Assembly: GCF_964019385.1 (NCBI RefSeq) | Contig: NC_088643.1 | Coordinates: 42,636,440-42,700,439 of the forward strand | DNA from: Sycon ciliatum | Taxonomy: Eukaryota; Porifera; Calcarea; Leucosolenida; Sycettidae | DNA: 64,000 nucleotides | Reading direction: 5' to 3' | In this document: piece after piece, positions 58,416 to 64,000 of the stretch | Numbering within the stretch: the stretch's first letter is position 1 | How the letters are laid out: every line of letters begins with the position of its first letter | Program-made: the position numbers and the translations under genes | Notes under the pieces: model-generated | Seen by the model: only the letters and a program-made list of their open reading frames with translations | Databases searched by the model: none | Told to the model about the DNA's origin: nothing

Positions 58416-58579
58416 TGTATAGTATCTCGTTACCTTGGTGGACTGTTAGTCATATAATTATAACTACTTGGTCCGCCAAGTTAAAATTGGCGCTTATCTT
58501 CGCACTTGATTTTCGTTGTTCTGCCTGTGTCATACGGCATGGAACCACCGATTTACCATTCGAACATAACCATTGACCA

Positions 58580-59450
58580 TTGCATCCGACAACACGGCGG
58601 CACAAACCATCACAGGAGTTGCGATCGGTTAGTTTGAGTCTTTTTGACTGGAGCTGCAACAGACGAACACTTCCGTCAGCGCAAGAAAACGCTGCAACCT
58701 CCGCTCCAATCCGTAAAATAGGTCGTGATGTTCGCATTTCAGAGCGATGGAGAATACAGTTTCTGCCTACTTCCAGCTCTGGTGGCAAGGATGGTTTACC
58801 GCGGAGAGGTATGGAAAAGCTGAAAAAGTGCATCGCGAGCTCGAATTTCAGTGCTCGCCCAGTACAGCGCCTAGTGAAGAGTTATCACCAGCAAATCGCT
58901 GACGAAGAAGCTGCAGCTCATGCCGACATCTCCAGAAAGTGAGACCAATCCGGCGGACACACTTTAGAGATCGCAGAGGACTGGGCAAGTAGCGAATCAA
59001 AATAAACACCAAAGTCCTGAGGGAAACTCTTGTGCAAAGGACTTTCAGGAAACTAGCCGAAAAGACTGGCGTAGGACTTAGGTGCAGTACGCACAGGTGT
59101 TACATCAAGCGGAAGCTATCACTGCGCTGTGTGTACACGCACCAGGGGCTGGCGTGGCTGGGTGCGGATCAGCAAGTACGGCAAGCGCAAGAGGCGATTT
59201 GAGAAAAAGGACAGTGATGAGATGTTGCTTTTTTGTCTCAAACAAAGGCATTATTGCAACGAAAGGGGATACCACTTACAGCCAACACGCGGGCAGTCTC
59301 ACTCAGCTTCTGAGCGGCAAGGTGACAGGCACGCACTGCCTTAGAGCGTGATTCGAGACCGTAGCAGAAGTGAAACAAGCTATGAAACGTGCAGCAGCTG
59401 TCCGGATCGAGAGTTTTGAGCTCTTCCAGCGACGATAGTGGCGAGGAAGA
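58580..59450 (+). pseudogene. Broken coding remnant, unrecognised
   Basis: Several overlapping plus-strand frames of protein-like composition (RPVQRLVKSYHQQIADEEAA near 58860; KRRFEKKDSDEMLLFCLKQR near 59190) lie in different phases. They look like a frameshifted second gene of the surrounding outer element, with a basic, Cys-containing product. Family not recognised. Confidence 0.35.
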
Positions 59451-59641
59451 CGTGTAACTTGCTTGAATTTTCGGCTGAGGCGCTTACTGACATGTACATT
59501 ATCATGTACATAGTGTTTTGTGATCGTGGCATGCTTCAAGTATATGTATTTTCTTTCTCAGACAAGTGTGAAGATAAGCGGCGATTGTAACTAGACTGGG
59601 TGGACCAAGTAGTAACTTACTTACAGGTCCTTTTCTCTTTG

Positions 59642-60613
59642 AAAAAAAAATTAATAATAATAGACTCGGATGGAGAGCCAAGGATTATTTTATAGAAGAA
59701 CAAAAAGGACCAAGGTTGTTGGAGCGCGCATCCAAGATGTGCTAGAGCTGTTAGCCAGTTAGTTGTAGAATGTCAGTACCGTCGGTCAGTATCGTGCAAT
59801 GTTATCGCATGAGCTGATTGTTTAGTAACTGGTGGTGTTAGTGGACATCATAGCGTAACTTGTACTTCCTTGGTCATTTTTGTTCTTCTATAAATTAATA
59901 ATAATGCAAGCCATGGCCAAAGGATTTCCTGCCGGCCTAGCTGTATATCAAACCGGCTTGTCACTGAATGCAATATGATAATAACTCCGTAGAGCAGATG
60001 ATCTGTTGTATACAATGTCAAATTTGCAATAGGTATTAGTAGATGAGCTGTTGGAGTCTTGTCCAGGAGATTATCAGCAATGTTTAACAAAATAAATTTT
60101 AATTCGACTCTACCTAGACTAACGGTGTACATGTCTGGAGACACGAAGCCAATGAGTTCTAAGTAGCTTGGAGAGCTAGCATGTAGTGACACAGCTAAAC
60201 CTAGCAGGATGCAGTAAAACCTGAGCTAATATTAAGCGACCTCTGGTATTAGTGAACAGCGCTTTTCAATGCAGTGGCGGTTCTGCATGCAAACTGCGCC
60301 AGAAACAGCGACCATCTGGCACCCGTGTTTCGCGACCAGCGACCCACGTCTAGTACCAAGTGCCATATCTGACATACAACGACCGCAAGTGCTTCTCAGG
60401 CTTCGCTGCAACAGGGTTTAAGTCAAAAGCGAGTGCATACACTGGTTCAGTCAACTGAAGTGACTAGTGACAGTGCAGGGTGCAATGCACTTGGTGTGAA
60501 AGGTTTTGAAAACTCATGGGTGCTTCATCTTCATGAATAGTGTTCTATGCCCAATACCTGTCAATATATGTAGTTGCATAGAAGGAATTTCTTTTTAGAG
60601 ATTAGCCTACTAC
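59642..60613. other. Repeat-derived, no gene
   Basis: 59665-59900 is an inverted relative of 61320-61480 (ACTCGGATGGAGAGCCAAGG). 60200-60300 resembles a decayed Tigger end (AGTAAAACCTGAGCTAATAT). Confidence 0.5.
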
Positions 60614-60728
60614 TGTAGGGCGTTTCAAAAGTATAGACCTCTAGACTCATTTTCGATTAATTCAATTTTGGTTTGTGCTTTTTGAATAATTTCTTCGGGA
60701 TGTTGCTCAGGCAGTTCCCCCAAATTTC

Positions 60729-60743
60729 TGATATTATAAATTA
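60729..60743. repeat. Target-site duplication, left
   Basis: TGATATTATAAATTA, identical to 61107-61121. Confidence 0.95.
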
Positions 60744-60749
60744 CTCAAT

Positions 60750-60793
60750 CTGCGGACAGAACTGTTTCGTCCTTTGTGGACTCGTCAGCGCAG
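60750..60793 (-). ncRNA. Hammerhead ribozyme 1 of the retrozyme
   Basis: Minus strand: stem I CUGCG (60793-60789), CUGACGA (60788-60782), stem II GUCC-ACAAA-GGAC, GAAA, stem III ACA-GUUC-UGU, canonical cleavage triplet GUC (H17 at 60755), stem I CGCAG (60754-60750). All core bases are conserved. Confidence 0.95.
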
Positions 60794-60975
60794 CACAGAG
60801 AAAATGAGGCCGAACCTGATAGCAATGGAAATAAAAATTTCCAATCAGGCCCGAACGTACCTTGCCAGAGTGCTCAAACTGACAAGTCAGTGAGCTCTGC
60901 ATAACGCAAACAGCAAAGGCACTACCCCACGCAAGAGTGCTCAACTGCTACAAGAGCAGGAGCGAAATACTCAAT

Positions 60976-61019
60976 CTGCGGACAGAACTGTTTCGTCCTT
61001 TGTGGACTCGTCAGCGCAG
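60976..61019 (-). ncRNA. Hammerhead ribozyme 2 of the retrozyme
   Basis: Identical to the first, with the core CUGACGA at 61014-61008 and GUC cleavage at 60981. Cleavage at both sites would release a 226-nucleotide monomer. Confidence 0.95.
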
Positions 61020-61106
61020 CACAGAGGAAATGAGGCCGAACCTGATAGCAATGGAAATAAAAATTTCCAATCAGGCCCGAACGTACCTTGCCAGAGTGCT
61101 CAAATA

Positions 61107-61121
61107 TGATATTATAAATTA
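61107..61121. repeat. Target-site duplication, right
   Basis: TGATATTATAAATTA, identical to 60729-60743. Confidence 0.95.
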
Positions 61122-61864
61122 TATATTTCTAGGTAATTGCATAAAAAACGCCCAATTTCGCAGATATTATGCAAAGTGATCACAGATTTTATGTGGTATA
61201 GGTGCTGGCCTGACGGGCTTTTGAAACCAGATGTCTATATTTTTGAAACTCATTATAGTAGAGTCGACGTCAAGGGCAAACCCTAGATTCAATGCATGAA
61301 AGGTTGAATACATAATTATTATGGACTCGGATGGAGAGCCAAGGTTTAATTTATACAAAAGAGAAAGAACCAAGGAACTACAAGTTACGCTATACTGTCC
61401 ACTACCACCACCAGTTACTAAAAAATCAGCTCATGCGATAACATTGCACGACACTGACCGACGGTACTGACGTTCTACAACTAGCTGGCACTCCAACAGC
61501 CTTCCGACTTGGAAGGTTCTAACTTCTAAGTTATAGAAATAACATAAGGAGGGGAAGGTGAGCGCAACCAAGATAAGCACGAGCTGAAAGTCTCAGCTGT
61601 GAAGGACGTTGGCGGATGTTCATGCATGTCGGTGACGATACTGGCAAGATCATTGGACAATACGGTCAAACAACGATTCAAGAACGCAAAGCAACATTCC
61701 ACACAACTTGTGTGGCTCAAAAGATGCGAAGATCAATAAAAGGGGAAGCTATGCAAACAAGAATCATGAAAAAACCGAACGCCTCAGTAAAACAGCACTG
61801 TACTTCGACTATGACAATTTACATGGACAATAAGCAGCGGTAACAAGCAGCAATAATTATTATA

Positions 61865-61995
61865 TCTATAAAGATTTCCCCCAGTTTCCTTGGAGACAAG
61901 AATGCGATTCTCAGAAAAAGGACACACTTCAGCTCTTGAAAGTTTTCGGTTTCTTTAGTATAGTTTGAAGCCTTATTGTCAGGTAAAATACAGGC
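61865..61995 (-). repeat. Diverged pseudo-LTR fragment of the PLE-1 family
   Basis: Matches 62757-62897 (AGGACACACTTCAG, CTTGAAAGTTTT, ATACAGGC) but the hammerhead box is decayed: minus strand CTGACAA instead of CTGATGA. Confidence 0.75.
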
Positions 61996-62850
61996 AAAAT
62001 CTAAAATAACTACAAAGAGTGGGTGTCACATACACATAGAACGGAGTGGGGTTCACACGTGCACCTTTCTCAAACCGGACAGCACAGGGTTCCAAGAAAA
62101 TAGCTGGTATCACCTGGAATTTGTTCAAGTACAGTAAACCTGTAATGGCGACCACTTTTCCTTGTCACGGACGCATTCACATTCAAAACAGCTCGGATAA
62201 GGCGACCACCCACCTGCGACCATGTTGCACCCTACTACTATAAAATAAATAAATAAATTCGACGGGGTTCGCGTACCGGGCAGGTCAAGAACAAGGAGTC
62301 ATACAACTCCCTGGTCAAGAACCACCTTTCCGCTTCCGTGGGACGCCACCACCCCATGATCAGGCGTCAGATGCGGCTCCTAAACGGTGGGGGAGGATAA
62401 ATGGAAGCGGAAGGATTTTTTCCAACCGTGCTGCGACCCACAGTTAATTGGGAACTCGTGGCCTGGCATGAGTAATACATGGATGTGGCAAATGGGATCG
62501 AGGCCTTTGGCCTCTGGTTGGTGGACCCTACTACTATAGTGTGTTTCAAAAGTATAGACCGCTAGACCATTTTGAATAAATCAAATTTGTTTTGAGCTTT
62601 TCGAGAAATTTCTTCGGAATATTGCTCAGGCAGCTCACGCAATTTTTCTCATGTAAATTTCTAAGGGATTGGATAACAGACGCCCAATTTTGAAACTTTT
62701 ATGCACAACGTGATCACAAATTTCAAGTGGTATAGATTATTATTATTATTATTATTATTAGGTAAACAGTTTCCTCTGAGACAAAAATGCGATAATACTC
62801 ATAAAAAGGACACACTTCAGGCTCATTACAAACATCTTGAAAGTTTTTGT

Positions 62851-62889
62851 CTTCACAAGTATACTTTCAAGCCTTCTCATCAGGTGAAA
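62851..62889 (-). ncRNA. Hammerhead-like fold, PLE-1, inverted copy
   Basis: Minus strand copy of 63804-63842 with no difference. Confidence 0.6.
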
Positions 62890-63213
62890 TACAGGCAAGG
62901 GAACAGGAACAGTGGATTAAATACAGTAAGAAGGTGGTAAAACAGCGCAAAAAGAAAGAAAGAAAGAAGATAGCTAAAGTAAACAGCGAAAAATGTAGGT
63001 AGGACTCTTCAACATCTGGACGCACGCATCCGACAACACGCACCGCTACACCTTATTCCACAACACGCACGATCCACTCGACCACGGAGGGGACGTCCAG
63101 CAAAGAATCATCCTGGTACAAGATGGTCCAACGCAGCGGCATCAACACCAAGCAACGTCACCTCACAATTAACTAGACCACCAGAAAAACAACCGGACAA
63201 GACACCTACGTGC

Positions 63214-63600
63214 GTGGCAGTGACAGGAACCGCATCAACCAGAAGAATGACAAGATCGGCAACGGTGGCGATGGCAGCGACTAAAGCACAGGCAGAGACA
63301 ACGGCTAGGGTCCACTCGACTAGCCATGTGAAATCGGATGTGTCCACCGCACATGCTGATTGTTCTGATGTTAGTTCTGATAAGTATGAGTCGTCCATTG
63401 CTAGTCATTTGTTTGAGCATCCTGATTGTCGTGCTGTGTATTCGGATGATTGTTTTTCGATTGTGTCACGTGTACGCAGTGCTAGATTGCTGAATGTTTT
63501 GGAAGCTGTATACATCCACACAAGGAAACCCAACCTTTGCAAGCAGAAACAAATCAAATTCACACTTAGGCTGTTAGGTAGGTCGTCAAAACCTCGTTAG
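63214..63600 (+). pseudogene. PLE-1 C-terminal endonuclease remnant
   Basis: 128 residues ending HLFEHPDCRAVYSDDCFSIV, then LNVLEAVYIHTRKPNLCKQK and a short hydrophobic tail. It aligns with PLE-2 over the last 60 residues and with the EA-x-x-I...P-x-L end of Penelope-like proteins. The RT and the GIY-YIG core itself lie outside this copy (lost), so the encoded peptide cannot act alone. The upstream part is Thr/Ala/Arg-rich linker. Confidence 0.65.
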
Positions 63601-63803
63601 TTACATGTATGTCCAGTGGTTGTCTCTTGTTGTCGCACTACATGTCGCGCTTATTGAGTTTTCTCGCATTTGCACCTTTGTGTCATTATTGCAATTTTCG
63701 CTGTTTACTTTAGCTATCTTCTTTCTTTCTTTCTTTTTGCGCTGTTTTACCACCTTCTTACTGTATTTAATCCACTGTTCCTGTTCCTTTTCCCTTGCCT
63801 GTA

Positions 63804-63842
63804 TTTCACCTGATGAGAAGGCTTGAAAGTATACTTGTGAAG
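63804..63842 (+). ncRNA. Hammerhead-like fold, PLE-1, sense copy
   Basis: Stem I UUUCAC (63804-63809) with GUGAAG (63837-63842); CUGAUGA 63810-63816; stem II GA-AGGC-UU (short, one G-U pair); GAAA 63825-63828; stem III AGU-AU-ACU; triplet CUU with H17 at 63836. All invariant core bases are present, but stem II is minimal. Short-stem hammerheads are reported from Penelope-like pseudo-LTRs, where dimers may be the active form. Confidence 0.62.
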
Positions 63843-64000
63843 ACAAAAACTTTCAAGATGTTTGTAATGAGCCTGAAGTGTGTCCTTTTTATGAGTATTA
63901 TTATTATTATTATGAAATGACCCAAAGGCAATATGCCTATCAAGATGCTGGCCTAACGGTTTTTTGAAACCGGATGTCTGGACTTTTGAAACGCACTATA

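Larger units (their letters stand above)
55839..58454 (+). mobile_element. Crypton-like YR element with terminal inverted repeats
   Basis: Left end 55839-55876 (TATGACTAACAGTCCACCAA...) and right end 58418-58454 are nearly perfect reverse complements (about 37 bases). Between them are a long palindrome (55885-56010), the two-exon tyrosine-recombinase gene and a foldback (57928-58415). An outer, weaker pair (GAGAAAAGGACCT at 55812 and AGGTCCTTTTCTC at 59625) suggests nesting in a second element. Confidence 0.65.
60744..61106 (-). mobile_element. Retrozyme: tandem 226-bp units with hammerheads
   Basis: One full 226-base unit (60744-60969) plus 137 bases of a second (60970-61106), differing at about one base over the shared part. 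TGATATTATAAATTA is repeated exactly at both borders (60729-60743, 61107-61121), proving insertion. Each unit has a complete hammerhead on the minus strand. There is no coding capacity. Known animal retrozymes have this size, tandem layout and ribozyme, and spread as circular RNAs using other elements' RT. Confidence 0.92.
60614..61257. mobile_element. MITE with GTTTCAAAAGT TIR (copy 1), hit by the retrozyme
   Basis: Left TGTAGGGCGTTTCAAAAGT; right TTTTTGAAACTCATTATA. Split at the 15-base TSD by the 363-base retrozyme. Copy 2 is 62535-64000. Confidence 0.8.
62795..63902 (+). mobile_element. Penelope-like element 3' fragment (PLE-1)
   Basis: About 200-base inverted repeats (62795-62992 and 63698-63902) flank a plus-strand frame with a Penelope-type C-terminus. 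Each repeat carries the same hammerhead-like fold, and an (ATT)n tract lies at each outer edge. RT is absent. The layout is the same as PLE-2. Confidence 0.78.
62535..64000. mobile_element. MITE with GTTTCAAAAGT TIR (copy 2), hit by PLE-1
   Basis: TATAGTGTGTTTCAAAAGT at left; the reverse complement with one mismatch ends exactly at the window end. The interior is collinear with copy 1 (GCTCAGGCAG, CGCCCAATTT, GTGGTATAG). The Penelope-like fragment is inserted after GTGGTATAG. Confidence 0.85.

Overview
The window looks like nuclear DNA from a marine invertebrate animal. Protein-coding sequence is split into short exons with GT-AG introns. There is a 200-base assembly gap and very long CA, CT and AG microsatellites. 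Most of the rest is transposon-derived: pogo/Tigger-like, hAT-like, PIF/Harbinger-like and TTAA-targeting MITEs, a Gypsy LTR element, a Ngaro-type tyrosine-recombinase retroelement, Penelope-like ends and a Crypton-like gene. No exact species can be named; a sponge, cnidarian, lophotrochozoan or deuterostome would all fit.

Host genes. (1) Gene A (+, 3590 to 19771) is a seven-exon partial reading frame of about 332 residues and is not recognised. (2) Gene M (-, 12475 to 10394) has four phase-matched exons giving 342 residues with one likely membrane segment. It lies antisense inside the long first intron of gene A, if the first exon belongs there. (3) The CARD gene (+, 26113 to 49641) has eleven exons whose phases all match. 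They encode about 1503 residues: an N-terminal CARD built from two exons, then a single 726-residue Gln/His-rich disordered exon and several unrecognised C-terminal exons. Its introns hold a 4.5-kb Gypsy element, a 4.8-kb Ngaro element, several MITEs and a CT repeat of over 500 bases.

Mobile and RNA elements. 1 to 8800 is MITE and foldback territory, with a complete hammerhead ribozyme at 6323-6368 (-). 32963-37459 is a Gypsy element with apparently identical 246-bp LTRs, a 4-bp target duplication and a textbook -1 frameshift site, but no capsid and no integrase core. 39669-44512 has the A1-B1-A2-B2 split direct repeats of Ngaro elements. 53641-54461 and 62795-63902 are two Penelope-like 3' fragments. 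Each is flanked by inverted repeats that carry hammerhead-like folds. 55839-58454 is a tyrosine-recombinase gene in an element with terminal inverted repeats. 60744-61106 is a tandem 226-bp retrozyme with two canonical hammerhead ribozymes and a perfect 15-bp target-site duplication.

The most striking feature is the concentration of self-cleaving RNA motifs: three canonical hammerheads, four smaller hammerhead-like folds in the Penelope pseudo-LTRs, and one decayed copy. They sit beside Penelope-like ends, the kind of machinery thought to mobilise such small circular-RNA retroelements.
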